A stretch of DNA of 64,000 bases from Bacillota bacterium (GTDB lineage: Bacteria; Bacillota; Clostridia; Lachnospirales; Lachnospiraceae). The stretch is taken from assembly GCA_023392615.1 (NCBI GenBank), contig JAEVYT010000005.1, positions 1 through 64,000 on the forward strand, given 5' to 3'. The position numbers and the translations under genes were made by a program. This document shows positions 26,045-34,676 of this stretch, in pieces. Numbering within the stretch: position 1 is the stretch's first letter; every line of letters begins with the position of its first letter. A model generated the notes under the pieces. It saw only the letters and a program-made list of their open reading frames with translations. It had not been told where the DNA came from and did no database searches.

Positions 26045-26064
26045 CTTTGTGCACGTGCACAAAG
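26045..26064. promoter_or_regulatory. 20-bp perfect palindrome, candidate operator of the taurine operon
   Basis: The sequence CTTTGTGCACGTGCACAAAG reads the same on both strands. It lies about 90 bp upstream of the aminotransferase start and directly upstream of a candidate promoter (TTGGAT, 18 bp, TAATCT), the usual place for an activator site. It is the likely target of the adjacent PucR protein; this is inference from position. Confidence 0.55.
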
Positions 26065-26152
26065 ATCTTTGGATTGCAGTACATTGTTTCCCTAATCTTT
26101 GGTCGCTATAATGAGTGACATCTTAAGAAGAAAAATAAGGGAGTTGATCAAA

Positions 26153-27490
26153 ATGACAAAATTGACCGGAACAGAGGTAGAAGAGCTTCACAGAAAACAT
26201 GTATTGCAATCCTGGGGGAAATCAGGTGGACCGGCACTCGCTGTTGAGAAAGCAGAGGGGATCTATTATTGGGATTATAACGGTAAGAAATATGCTGATA
26301 TGTCCTCCCAGTTAGTGAATGCAAACCTCGGTCATCAAAATCAAGCAATCGTAGATGCAATCAAAGAACAAGCAGATAAGATCTGCTTTATGTCACCGGC
26401 TTATTCCTCAGAGCCAAAATCAAGGCTGGCAAAGCTATTGGTTGATGTATCCGGCGCAGATTATTATAAGAGAGTATTTTTTACCTGTGACGGAGCGGAA
26501 GCGAATGAGAATGCAATTAAGATGGCAAGGCTCTATACCGGAAGACCTAAAATACTATCCGGCTATAGAAGTTATCATGGCGGTACTCTGGCAGCCTCCA
26601 ATGCGACCGGAGATTACAGACGTTTTGCTGCTGAGATCGGTGGAGCCGGTGGATTTGTAAAGTTCATGAATCCTCATATGTATCAGGACGGTTATACCTT
26701 AGGTGTGGATGATACCGAAGCTACCAAGCGTTACCTATCTGATTTATCCAGACAAATCATTTATGAAGGACCAAGCAATATTGCAGCGATTCTTGTGGAA
26801 AGTATCGTTGGAGCAAATGGAATTCTTATTCCTCCTGTTGGTTATATGGAAGGCATTCGTGCATTGTGTGATCAATACGGCATATTGATGATCTGTGATG
26901 AAGTAATGGCTGGCTTTACCCGTACCGGCAAGATGTTCACCTGGATGAACTTTGATATAAAACCGGATCTATTCACATTTGCAAAGGGTGTAAACGGTGG
27001 TTATGTCCCTCTTGGTGGAGTTATAGCAAGCACAGCAATCTCAGAATACTTCGAAGAGAATGCATTAGCCTGCGGCCTCACCTATAGCGGTCACACCTTA
27101 GCCTGTGCGGCGGGTGTTGCGGCGGTGCAGTATTACATAGATAACAAGGTATGTGATCATGTGAATGCGATGAGCGTTATTCTTATGGATTTTCTGAAGC
27201 AAATGGTAGAAAAACATACTTGTGTCGGCGAAGCGAGAATCCTCGGATTATTCTCCGCACTTGAAATCGTAAAGGATAAAGATAATCGAGTTCCGATCGA
27301 ACCTTATGGACAATGCACCAACATCATGCCTCAGATCCTTGGCAAGTTAAAGGAAAAAGGATTCTCAACCATGGGTAGAGAAAACAATGTAAATATCTGT
27401 CCACCATGTATTATCACGGCGGAAGAACTGAATGAATATCTTCCGATCCTTGATGAAGTACTGACCTGGGTAGACAATACATTCTTATAG
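26153..27490 (+). CDS. Class III aminotransferase, probably taurine aminotransferase
   Basis: This PLP enzyme of 445 residues belongs to the ornithine/GABA class III group. The core motifs are VFFTCDGAEANENAIKMAR, LICDEVMAGFTRTGKMF (with the PLP-binding Asp) and FTFAKGVNGGYVPLGG (with the PLP-binding Lys). The neighbours (iron alcohol dehydrogenase, TauABC-type importer, TauE-type exporter) suggest it transfers nitrogen from taurine to pyruvate or 2-oxoglutarate and leaves sulfoacetaldehyde. The ATG at 26153 has GGGAG upstream; an earlier in-frame ATG is less well placed. Specificity is inferred from context and could also be another omega-amino acid. Confidence 0.75.
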   Translation: MTKLTGTEVEELHRKHVLQSWGKSGGPALAVEKAEGIYYWDYNGKKYADMSSQLVNANLGHQNQAIVDAIKEQADKICFMSPAYSSEPKSRLAKLLVDVSGADYYKRVFFTCDGAEANENAIKMARLYTGRPKILSGYRSYHGGTLAASNATGDYRRFAAEIGGAGGFVKFMNPHMYQDGYTLGVDDTEATKRYLSDLSRQIIYEGPSNIAAILVESIVGANGILIPPVGYMEGIRALCDQYGILMICDEVMAGFTRTGKMFTWMNFDIKPDLFTFAKGVNGGYVPLGGVIASTAISEYFEENALACGLTYSGHTLACAAGVAAVQYYIDNKVCDHVNAMSVILMDFLKQMVEKHTCVGEARILGLFSALEIVKDKDNRVPIEPYGQCTNIMPQILGKLKEKGFSTMGRENNVNICPPCIITAEELNEYLPILDEVLTWVDNTFL

Positions 27491-27501
27491 GAGAGACGCT
27501 T

Positions 27502-28620
27502 ATGAATTGGAATTATATGCAACCTGTGAAGATATGCTTCGGTAATGGCTCGGTGAAATCTTTGAACGAGATTATTGATAAGGTCGGTGGACATAAGGGG
27601 CTGCTCATCTGCGATGGTACCTTTGTTAAAAACGGATTTGCAAATCAGCTGCAACAGGACTCCGAAGGAACTTTAATTCAACTATACTCTGAGGTATTAC
27701 CCAATACGGATGTGAAATCAGTGGATGCCTGTGCAGACATAATTCGAAATTATAATATTGATTTTGTTGTCGCTTTAGGTGGCGGAAGTGTAATTGATTG
27801 CGGAAAAGCAGCCGCAACCGTATGTATGACGGAGGATTCCATCTGCAAATACCACGGAACAGGGGTTACCTTACCAAACAAACATATTCCCCTCATAGCG
27901 ATCCCTACTACGTCCGGTACCGGAAGTGAAGTTACCTGTGTATCCGTATTGACAGATTATGACTTGCACAAGAAGGCGCCCGTTGTCAGTGACAGCTTCT
28001 ATCCCGAGTATGCGATCGTTGATCCGGAGCTTACCTATAGCGTACCCCCACATATCACTGCTTCTACCGGTTTGGATGTATTATCCCATGCAATCGAAGG
28101 ATATTGGAGCAAGGGACATCAACCAATTTGTGACATCTGTGCAATCCATGCTGCAGGTTATGTGTTCGAATACTTGGAACGTTGTTATCACAACCCGCAT
28201 GACAAAGAAGCGAGAGAAAAGCTTTCGGAAGCGTCCATTATAGCAGGGCTATCCTTCTCCATCCCAAAAACCACTTCCTCCCACGCATGCAGCTTCCCTC
28301 TCACTAATCTTCTGGGGATACCTCATGGCGAAGCCTGTGCATTGACTCTTGACTATTTTGCAAGAATTAACAAAGATGCAGACGGCGGAAGGGTTCAGTT
28401 GTTCGCTAAGAAGCTTGGCTTTGATAACGTTGATCAGATGGCGGATCGGATCGTGGAGATGAAAAAAACCATGAATATGCGTATGGATTTAAAGGACTTT
28501 TCGCTCACGGAGGAACAAGTAACAGAATTGGTTAAAATCAGCAGACATCCTAACTTATACAATAATCCGGTGGACATAACCGATGAGATGCTCAATGATA
28601 TGTATCAGCAGTTAAGATAG
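27502..28620 (+). CDS. Iron-type alcohol dehydrogenase, probable sulfoacetaldehyde reductase
   Basis: This 372-residue protein is a group III (Fe-ADH) dehydrogenase. It shows VVALGGGSVIDCGKAAA for cofactor binding and IPTTSGTGSEVT, with metal ligands in DVLSHAIEGYWSKGHQ and GIPHGEACALTLDY. Placed 12 bp after the taurine aminotransferase, it most likely reduces sulfoacetaldehyde to isethionate with NADH, as SarD does in Bilophila. A phosphonoacetaldehyde reductase is an alternative reading of the family. An ATP-dependent importer and an exporter in the same operon favour the sulfonate reading. A GAGAG ribosome site precedes the ATG. Confidence 0.75.
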   Translation: MNWNYMQPVKICFGNGSVKSLNEIIDKVGGHKGLLICDGTFVKNGFANQLQQDSEGTLIQLYSEVLPNTDVKSVDACADIIRNYNIDFVVALGGGSVIDCGKAAATVCMTEDSICKYHGTGVTLPNKHIPLIAIPTTSGTGSEVTCVSVLTDYDLHKKAPVVSDSFYPEYAIVDPELTYSVPPHITASTGLDVLSHAIEGYWSKGHQPICDICAIHAAGYVFEYLERCYHNPHDKEAREKLSEASIIAGLSFSIPKTTSSHACSFPLTNLLGIPHGEACALTLDYFARINKDADGGRVQLFAKKLGFDNVDQMADRIVEMKKTMNMRMDLKDFSLTEEQVTELVKISRHPNLYNNPVDITDEMLNDMYQQLR

Positions 28621-28631
28621 GAGGATTCATT

Positions 28632-28958
28632 ATGAAGATGATTAAAGCAGTAATCCGACCTGAGAAAACGGATGAAGTCGCTAATGCACTTATGGATGCC
28701 GGTTTCCCCGGTATGACCAAGATCGATGCTTATGGAAGAGGAAAGCAAAAGGGTCTGAAGATCGGAAATGTATTCTACGACGAACTCCCAAAACAACTGA
28801 TTATGATGGTCGTACATGACGCAGATGAGGAAAAGGTAGTAAAGATCATTCTGGAGCATGCTCAGACCGGTGAAAATGGGAATTATGGTGATGGAAAAGT
28901 ATTTGTCGTTGAGGTACTAAAAACTTATACCATCAGTTCAAAATCAGAAGGGCTATAG
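28632..28958 (+). CDS. NifI1-like PII nitrogen regulator
   Basis: This 108-residue protein is a GlnB/PII-family regulator. MKMIKAVIRPEKTDEVANAL, GMTKIDAYGRGKQKG and the end GDGKVFVVEVLKTYTIS match the NifI1 branch, which in Archaea and Clostridium controls nitrogenase. The middle T-loop differs from GlnB and lacks the tyrosine used for uridylylation. It lies 11 bp after the alcohol dehydrogenase and 11 bp before a second PII-like gene. No nif gene is in the window, so this pair probably controls the following Tau-type transporter or the enzymes in response to nitrogen status. Confidence 0.8.
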   Translation: MKMIKAVIRPEKTDEVANALMDAGFPGMTKIDAYGRGKQKGLKIGNVFYDELPKQLIMMVVHDADEEKVVKIILEHAQTGENGNYGDGKVFVVEVLKTYTISSKSEGL

Positions 28959-28969
28959 GAGGTGCTTTC

Positions 28970-29296
28970 ATGGTAGAAATATATGCAATGATTCGTCCGA
29001 ACAAAGCATCCCTAACGAAGAAAGCACTTCTAGAGTCGGGATACCCTGGATTCACTTGTATCAAAGCCACCGGAAGAGGACGCAAATCAATTGGCTTTGA
29101 ATTACCGGATGGTACCGTGATTCAAACCTCCTTCGTACAGAAGAGATTATTCATTATACTTATACCGGACGAAGCAGAGCTAGCAGTAGTGAAAGCGATT
29201 GTAGATGTGAATTCAACCGGAAGTCCGGGCGATGGCAAGATATTTGTAGTCCCTGTTGAGAAAACATATCAAGTTCGAACTCACCGAAAAATATAA
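28970..29296 (+). CDS. NifI2-like PII nitrogen regulator
   Basis: This second PII-family protein (108 residues) is about 40 percent alike to its neighbour by eye. It carries EIYAMIRPNKASLTKKAL, CIKATGRGRKS and SPGDGKIFVVPVEKTYQVRT, the pattern of NifI2, which forms mixed complexes with NifI1. The T-loop is longer and reads FELPDGTVIQTSF. A terminator follows directly, so the regulator pair can be produced in excess of the downstream transporter genes. The role here is inferred from position. Confidence 0.75.
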   Translation: MVEIYAMIRPNKASLTKKALLESGYPGFTCIKATGRGRKSIGFELPDGTVIQTSFVQKRLFIILIPDEAELAVVKAIVDVNSTGSPGDGKIFVVPVEKTYQVRTHRKI

Positions 29297-29309
29297 GAAA
29301 AGCATTGCG

Positions 29310-29350
29310 AAGCAAAGGTGTTTCCACTATGGAAATCCTTTGCTTTTTTT
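29310..29350 (+). terminator. Partial terminator between the PII pair and tauC
   Basis: The stem AAGCAAAGG...CCTTTGCTT, with an inner TTTCC/GGAAA pairing, is followed by a run of seven Ts. It should lower read-through into the transporter genes rather than end the operon, since tauC follows after 23 bp without a separate promoter that I can see. Confidence 0.75.
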
Positions 29351-29372
29351 ATGAAGAGAGAGGAGCGTATCT

Positions 29373-30155
29373 TTGAGAGGGAACAAAAAGAAAATTAAAA
29401 ACGAACGATTTATATCCTGTGGCACTTTAGTAATCATTTTATTGCTATGGTACTTTTCCACCCGCTTTGGTTGGGTTAATGCAAAGTTAATTCCTTCCCC
29501 AAAAGAAACAGGCGAAGCCTTCCTGGATGTGGTGAAAGATTATAAGGGACATTCGCTACTAGAACATCTTGGAGCTAGTATGGAGAGGCTGGTGCAGGCA
29601 TTCTTATTAGCATTTGTTATAGCCACACCTTTAGGCCTTGCCAGTGGTTTCAGTTCTAAGATAAGGGCTGCACTGGAACCGATTATAGAGTTCTATAAAC
29701 CACTACCACCGTTAGCTTATTATACTTTATTAGTTCTTGCCCTGGGTATTGGCAATGAATCAAAAATTGCATTACTATTTTTAGCCTGCTTTGCACCGAT
29801 TTATGTGTCCTGCGTATCCGCAGTTGTTCGCATCAAGCAGGATTATATCAACAGTGCCTATTCTGTGGGTGCCAATAAGGTTCAGGTATTCATTCATGTG
29901 ATTTTTCCCTCCTGCTTACCGGATGTGTTCGTAGGGCTACGTACCGCTATCGGTGTGGCTTATACCACGTTGGTCGCTGCAGAGATGGTAGCCGCTGATT
30001 CCGGAATTGGTTGGATGGTACTGGATGCCAAGAACTGGTTAAGAAATGACATTATCTTCGTAGGAATTATCATCATGGGTGCTACCGGTATTCTGATTGA
30101 CCTGCTACTTAAGACAATCGAGAAAAAACTCGTTCCATGGAGCGGTAAGGTCTGA
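29373..30155 (+). CDS. tauC: Taurine-type ABC transporter permease TauC
   Basis: This 260-residue integral membrane protein has the BPD_transp_1 fold with about six helices. It carries the SsuC/TauC text AKLIPSPKETGEAF and the conserved loop QDYINSAYSVGANKVQVF (the EAA motif) that contacts the ATPase, and ends with a short cytoplasmic tail. A TTG start at 29373 is chosen since AGGAG lies 7 nt upstream. It is followed by the binding protein and the ATPase, a standard sulfonate importer, though the order (permease first) is unusual. Confidence 0.85.
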   Translation: MRGNKKKIKNERFISCGTLVIILLLWYFSTRFGWVNAKLIPSPKETGEAFLDVVKDYKGHSLLEHLGASMERLVQAFLLAFVIATPLGLASGFSSKIRAALEPIIEFYKPLPPLAYYTLLVLALGIGNESKIALLFLACFAPIYVSCVSAVVRIKQDYINSAYSVGANKVQVFIHVIFPSCLPDVFVGLRTAIGVAYTTLVAAEMVAADSGIGWMVLDAKNWLRNDIIFVGIIIMGATGILIDLLLKTIEKKLVPWSGKV

Positions 30156-30223
30156 TCCTGTCAACGGTCATGTTGCAGATCGGTAAAAATATATAACACA
30201 AACAAAACAAGGAGGATACAACG

Positions 30224-31297
30224 ATGAAAAAGAAAATGCTTGCTATACTACTCACATTTGTACTATCCATATCGGTATTAGCTGCTTGCAGTAAACCAGA
30301 GGCAGAGAATACTTCTACCCCCGGCACAAAAGATGCTACCACTGAAGGTGCAAAATCTTCCGGTGATTTACCGGATAAAGTGGTAATCGGTACACAGGAG
30401 ATGCCAAATGATGAAGGCATAGCAAAGGCACTGGACTACTTCAAAAAAGAAATGGGTGTGAAGGTTGAATTAGTTAAATTCGACTCAGGTCGAGACGTAA
30501 ACACAGCAATTACTTCCGGTAGTATTGATTTTGGTTTACTTGGCTCCTGTCCTGCTTCTCTTGCTATCTCACAGGATCTTGGCGTAGAGTTCATATGGAT
30601 TCATGAAGCACTGGGAAGCGTTGAGTCACTAGTTGCCAGAGGAGATTCCGGAATTAAAACCATCGCTGATTTAAAGGGTAAAACAATTGCAACTCCTTTT
30701 GCCTCCACCGCACACTTCTCTTTATTAAAAGCCTTGGAAAGTGCTGGGATTAAACCAAATGAAGTTAAGATTCTGGATATGCAGACCAGTGAAATCTTCG
30801 CATCCTGGGAGAACAAAGAGATCGATGCTACTTATATCTGGGAGCCAACCTTATCCCAGCTTAAGAATGCAAAAACAATCACAACAAGCGGCGATTTGGC
30901 AAAGCTAGGCTTTATGACCTCTAACGTGGAGATCGTAAGAAAAGCATTTGCTGAGAAATATCCTGAGGTAGTGGCTTCTTATATCAGAGCACTCAATAAA
31001 TCGGTAGAGATGTATCAAAATGACAAGGATAAAGCAATTAGCACCATAGCCGATGCAATGAAATTATCAAAAGAGGATGCAAAATTCCAGATGTCAGGTT
31101 CCACCTGGTTGAGTGCAAAAGAGCAACTTGCACCGGAATATATGGGAACCAGTAGCACAAAAGGCGCGATTGTACAAAACCTATATGATACTGCAGTGTT
31201 CTTGAAGGAACAAGGAAGTATAAAAAGCGTTCCGGATCTCTCGGTATTTAAGGATGCGGTTAATCCAAAATATATTGAGATGGCAAACGAAAAATAA
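30224..31297 (+). CDS. tauA: Taurine-type ABC transporter binding lipoprotein TauA
   Basis: This 357-residue extracytoplasmic protein starts with a signal peptide and a lipobox ending LAAC (Cys 20 or so), so it is a lipoprotein. The mature part is a periplasmic-binding-like protein of the TauA kind: ITSGSIDFGLLGSCPASLAI, EFIWIHEALGSVESLVARG, ATPFASTAHFSLLKALES and IDATYIWEPTLSQL. The WIHE and WEP texts are typical of taurine-binding proteins. A linker rich in T and S follows the lipobox. A stem-loop lies between it and tauB. Confidence 0.85.
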   Translation: MKKKMLAILLTFVLSISVLAACSKPEAENTSTPGTKDATTEGAKSSGDLPDKVVIGTQEMPNDEGIAKALDYFKKEMGVKVELVKFDSGRDVNTAITSGSIDFGLLGSCPASLAISQDLGVEFIWIHEALGSVESLVARGDSGIKTIADLKGKTIATPFASTAHFSLLKALESAGIKPNEVKILDMQTSEIFASWENKEIDATYIWEPTLSQLKNAKTITTSGDLAKLGFMTSNVEIVRKAFAEKYPEVVASYIRALNKSVEMYQNDKDKAISTIADAMKLSKEDAKFQMSGSTWLSAKEQLAPEYMGTSSTKGAIVQNLYDTAVFLKEQGSIKSVPDLSVFKDAVNPKYIEMANEK

Positions 31298-31314
31298 TAA
31301 CTACATAAAGATGA

Positions 31315-31354
31315 ATCATATTCCGGCAGTCTCAGGCTGCCGAGATGTGATTTT
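31315..31354 (+). terminator. Attenuating stem-loop between tauA and tauB
   Basis: CGGCAG and CTGCCG (31324-31342) form a stem that can extend to AATCA/TGATT and is followed by six Ts. It should lower tauB expression relative to the lipoprotein gene. Confidence 0.6.
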
Positions 31355-31400
31355 TTACTAACAATGTCATTATAACAATTATGAAGAGGTGATGATAATC

Positions 31401-32219
31401 ATGAGTGAAACGCTAATAAAGAATGAAGTAATTGTTTCAGTAAATGATACGTACTTAAAGTATGAGGGAGAACGTGGCGAGGTTCAGGCATTAGATAATA
31501 TTAATCTTGATATAAAAAGAGGGGAATTCATCTGTGTACTAGGAACTTCCGGTTGTGGAAAGAGCACACTGTTAAACATTATTGCCGGATTTGTACAACC
31601 CACCTCCGGCAGCGCAACGATTGGCGGCATTCCAATTACAGGACCTGATTGGCATCGCGGCGTTGTATTTCAAACACCAACCTTATATCCTTGGTTAAAC
31701 ATATATAATAATGTTTCGTTCGGATTAAAGATGAGGGGTATCGCTAAGAATGATATCAAAGATCAAACCACGAAGTACCTGGAATTGGTCGGATTAAAGG
31801 ATTTTGCAAAACATAAACCTTATGAGTTATCCGGCGGAATGAAGCAAAGAGCTTCACTGGCACGCGTATTGGTTAACAAACCGGATATGCTGCTTATGGA
31901 TGAACCCTTTGGTGCACTGGACGCACTTACCAGATTTAATATGCAAACCCTTACCCGTGAAATATGGAATAAGACTGGCAATACGATTTTCCTCATCACC
32001 CACGATGTGGACGAAGCCCTTGCACTGGCAACCAGAGTCATCGTTATGTCTGCCAGACCCGGACGTATCGTGAAAGAGTTTAATACTGATTTTACCTATG
32101 ATATCGCCGGTGCGAATCAGGGAAGCGTTGTATACTCACCGGAATATATTGAGATCCGCGAAGAGATTCTTAACATCATTAATACGCAGAATAATTCCAC
32201 CGCAGCGTCCACAGTATAG
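31401..32219 (+). CDS. tauB: Taurine-type ABC transporter ATPase TauB
   Basis: This 272-residue ATPase shows GTSGCGKSTLLNIIAG (Walker A), FQTPTLYPWL (Q-loop), LSGGMKQRASLARVL (signature), MLLMDEPFGALDALTR (Walker B) and ITHDVDEALALA (H-loop). It energises import by TauC with TauA. The ATG at 31401 is preferred over nearby GTG and ATG codons because of spacing to GAGG. It is followed 11 bp later by the exporter gene. Confidence 0.9.
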   Translation: MSETLIKNEVIVSVNDTYLKYEGERGEVQALDNINLDIKRGEFICVLGTSGCGKSTLLNIIAGFVQPTSGSATIGGIPITGPDWHRGVVFQTPTLYPWLNIYNNVSFGLKMRGIAKNDIKDQTTKYLELVGLKDFAKHKPYELSGGMKQRASLARVLVNKPDMLLMDEPFGALDALTRFNMQTLTREIWNKTGNTIFLITHDVDEALALATRVIVMSARPGRIVKEFNTDFTYDIAGANQGSVVYSPEYIEIREEILNIINTQNNSTAASTV

Positions 32220-32230
32220 GGGTAGGGATT

Positions 32231-32944
32231 ATGATACTACATGATATTCTTTTCCTGATTGTACTATTTTTAGCAAATACCATTCAGACCATCACCGGCT
32301 TTGCCGGCAATTTGCTGGCTATGCCCCCCTCTCTTCTATTGGAAGGTTATGAAACCTCTGTGACGGTATTAAATGTCTTCACACTTACTGCCTGCGGCTG
32401 GATTGCGTACAAGAACAGGGCATTCATTCAGTGGAAGATCTTGTTCAAGATGCTTTCGCTGATGTTATTTGGTATGGGATTTGGAATATTTGTTCTAAGC
32501 AAGTTTGATTTGAAGATCTTACTCTATGTATATGGTGGGACGATTATTCTGATTGCGCTTCAAAATATATGCTTTAAAAAGGAACCGAATTTTCCAATCT
32601 GGTTACAGTATACTGCATTACTACTAAGCGGGATCTTTCATGGAATATTTGTATCCGGGGGTGCGTTATTAGTCGTCTATGCGGTTAAGGCATTACCTGA
32701 GAAGCAAATATTTCGCGCAACCGTATCTCCGGTATGGGTCGTCCTTGGATTACTGCTTATCTGGCGCCATCACCAGAGCGGATATTATACCTTACGAAAC
32801 ATGCAGCTGATCGGAATCAGTATGATTCCCTTGGTCCTATCGATTATAATCGGGAATTACCTCTATAACCTTATCAATCAACAGCTTTTTCGAAAGATAA
32901 CTTATATTCTGGTATTGGTTGCCGGAATCATTATATTTATATAA
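32231..32944 (+). CDS. TauE/SafE-type (TSUP) sulfonate or sulfite exporter
   Basis: This 237-residue membrane protein has two related halves of four helices each, the TSUP (TauE/SafE) pattern. The N-terminal half reads FLANTIQTITGFAGNLLAMPPSLLL and the second begins SGIFHGIFVSGGALLVVYAVK. Members export sulfite, sulfoacetate or isethionate. With the preceding importer and reductase it probably removes isethionate. It follows tauB by 11 bp. Substrate is inferred. Confidence 0.8.
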   Translation: MILHDILFLIVLFLANTIQTITGFAGNLLAMPPSLLLEGYETSVTVLNVFTLTACGWIAYKNRAFIQWKILFKMLSLMLFGMGFGIFVLSKFDLKILLYVYGGTIILIALQNICFKKEPNFPIWLQYTALLLSGIFHGIFVSGGALLVVYAVKALPEKQIFRATVSPVWVVLGLLLIWRHHQSGYYTLRNMQLIGISMIPLVLSIIIGNYLYNLINQQLFRKITYILVLVAGIIIFI

Positions 32945-32990
32945 CAATCAACATAAAGTTTGGTCAAACCAATTGGGACGCAGGAGGAGT

Positions 32991-33434
32991 ATGTATAAAA
33001 AAGCATCAATGAAAGATCTTGGCATAATTACAAGCTGTGTGATATCAGCTTTTTCACCCTATATTCCTATGATTGGGAAAGAACCGGGGCCTATGAAGGA
33101 GGATTATGAACAAGCTCTCCAATGTGATGAAATCTGGCTATGTTATGATGGGGAACTTATGGAAGGATTTATCTACCTAATCCGAGCAAAGGATCATCTA
33201 ATCTTTGAGGTGCTCGCTGTAAATCCCGAATGTCAAGGGCGAGGCATCGGTAAACAACTAGTTGCCTTTGGAGAAGAAAAAGCACTGGAATACGGCTATC
33301 ATAATATTGAAGTTCTTACCAATGAAGCCTTTGCGGTACCGCAAAGATTATATTCCGGATGCGGTTACCTCGAATATAAAAGGGGGCTTGAGGATGGATA
33401 CCAGCGTATTTACTATAGAAAGATGTTAGTGTGA
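32991..33434 (+). CDS. GNAT-family N-acetyltransferase
   Basis: This 147-residue enzyme has the GNAT core: FEVLAVNPECQGRGIGKQLVAFGE binds acetyl-CoA (R/Q-x-x-G-x-G/A), then NIEVLTNEAFAVPQRLYSGCGY near the end. The start at 32991 follows GGAGGAG by 2-5 nt; a start 24 codons earlier runs through the exporter. Its substrate is unknown, and it is possibly unrelated to the taurine operon despite the close distance of 46 bp. Confidence 0.8.
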   Translation: MYKKASMKDLGIITSCVISAFSPYIPMIGKEPGPMKEDYEQALQCDEIWLCYDGELMEGFIYLIRAKDHLIFEVLAVNPECQGRGIGKQLVAFGEEKALEYGYHNIEVLTNEAFAVPQRLYSGCGYLEYKRGLEDGYQRIYYRKMLV

Positions 33435-33512
33435 ATTCATGTAATCACAATGATAGGGTTATATAAAAATATTCGTTATTTAATAAAACAAAAGAGTTGC
33501 GCATAATAAGAA

Positions 33513-33541
33513 ACCGCCTATCTTGCTATAAGATAAGCGGT
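33513..33541. terminator. Hairpin between GNAT gene and anti-sigma gene
   Basis: ACCGCCTATCTT and AAGATAAGCGGT pair over 12 bp with one mismatch and a 5-nt loop. It lies between convergent genes. T-runs are weak on both sides. Confidence 0.5.
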
Positions 33542-33578
33542 CCAATATTCATTTATTCTATGTGCATTCCCTACATCA

Positions 33579-34676
33579 TCAATTCAAATAAACCTTGGGA
33601 TCAACTATCTTTAAATACTTATCCTTCACTGCCGGAACAAAAATCGGACTTACGCTCTTGAATTCAAATTTATCTCTACACCACATAATATCCTTTAAAC
33701 TCCAACTGGTGTCCGTGATATAAAACATATAGAAAGGCTGAATATATTTTTGATAATCATCGTATCTGTATATAAGTTCTACTGATAGAATATCTGCTGT
33801 TTTAGCGAAAGTTTCTTCTTGCCCATACGAAAAGAATTTACCGCTTCTTAGTTTCTTCTTTGCTTCTTCAAGTGAGATAATCGGGTATAACGTACCTGCC
33901 CCAAAGGATGGACGAACAACCGTTGCCGTGCTGCCTTTAATATCAGGATATTCTGATGTTTCAATTCTATAGAACGAGTAGTCTAGTAACTGGTCTGTTA
34001 ATGATTTCGTGGGGTCATACTTATAGCAAACACTCCATCCATTACGATCTCCATAAAATGTATAATCATATGTTTTCTCATATGATGGGTGATCAAAATA
34101 AATCAATTGATCTATATTTCCATCATCCATAGATTCATAAGACCATATTTTTTTTTCATTTTTGAAAACTGGAAGTTCCTTAATTCCTTCTGTGTTATTA
34201 CGTGTTGGATTTTTCGTCGCAACCTCTGAGTAATCTCTTACCACAATCCATCCAAAGTTCTCTGCACCACCACCAGCCCCTTCTGAAGCAAAAGAAGCTT
34301 CGAGCTTACTCGGGTTGTTGACCTTACTATACTTGATATTATCTACATGGAATGTATTGGTCGGTTTATTATTTTTCTCATCGTCTTTACCATCTTTATT
34401 ATTATCTCTATCATTATTTCCATGGGCTAGACTATTGTCTTTGTTATTATTTTGATTTGCTGTGCTATTTCCTTTCGTATGATTCTCAATGATCCCACGC
34501 ATAGGGCTCTTCATATATAATATCAACCCTATCGCTAAACATACGATTGCGGCTGCGACAAACCATTTCCACGAATTCTTGGATTGTATCTCTACTTTGG
34601 GCTGATAGTTCTCCGCCTCATCGATAATCTCATCCTCTATCAAACCAATCTCGTCAAGTAATCTCTCACTACTCAT
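33579..34676 (-). CDS. Putative anti-sigma factor with membrane anchor
   Basis: This 365-residue protein has an acidic N-terminal part of about 45 residues, one membrane helix (WKWFVAAAIVCLAIGLILYM), a long low-complexity linker very rich in N, K and D, and an outside domain of about 250 residues with no recognised fold. Its start overlaps the stop of the ECF sigma gene by 4 bp (ATGA), so it most likely holds the sigma factor at the membrane. No classic ZAS zinc motif is seen. The pairing is inferred from the overlap. Confidence 0.65.
   Translation of the reverse strand: MSSERLLDEIGLIEDEIIDEAENYQPKVEIQSKNSWKWFVAAAIVCLAIGLILYMKSPMRGIIENHTKGNSTANQNNNKDNSLAHGNNDRDNNKDGKDDEKNNKPTNTFHVDNIKYSKVNNPSKLEASFASEGAGGGAENFGWIVVRDYSEVATKNPTRNNTEGIKELPVFKNEKKIWSYESMDDGNIDQLIYFDHPSYEKTYDYTFYGDRNGWSVCYKYDPTKSLTDQLLDYSFYRIETSEYPDIKGSTATVVRPSFGAGTLYPIISLEEAKKKLRSGKFFSYGQEETFAKTADILSVELIYRYDDYQKYIQPFYMFYITDTSWSLKDIMWCRDKFEFKSVSPIFVPAVKDKYLKIVDPKVYLN

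Noticed and set aside
27502..28620. Phosphonoacetaldehyde reductase as the main call for the alcohol dehydrogenase
   Set aside because: The family could do it, but the TauA-type WIHE binding protein and TauE-type exporter in the operon favour taurine; it is kept only as an alternative.
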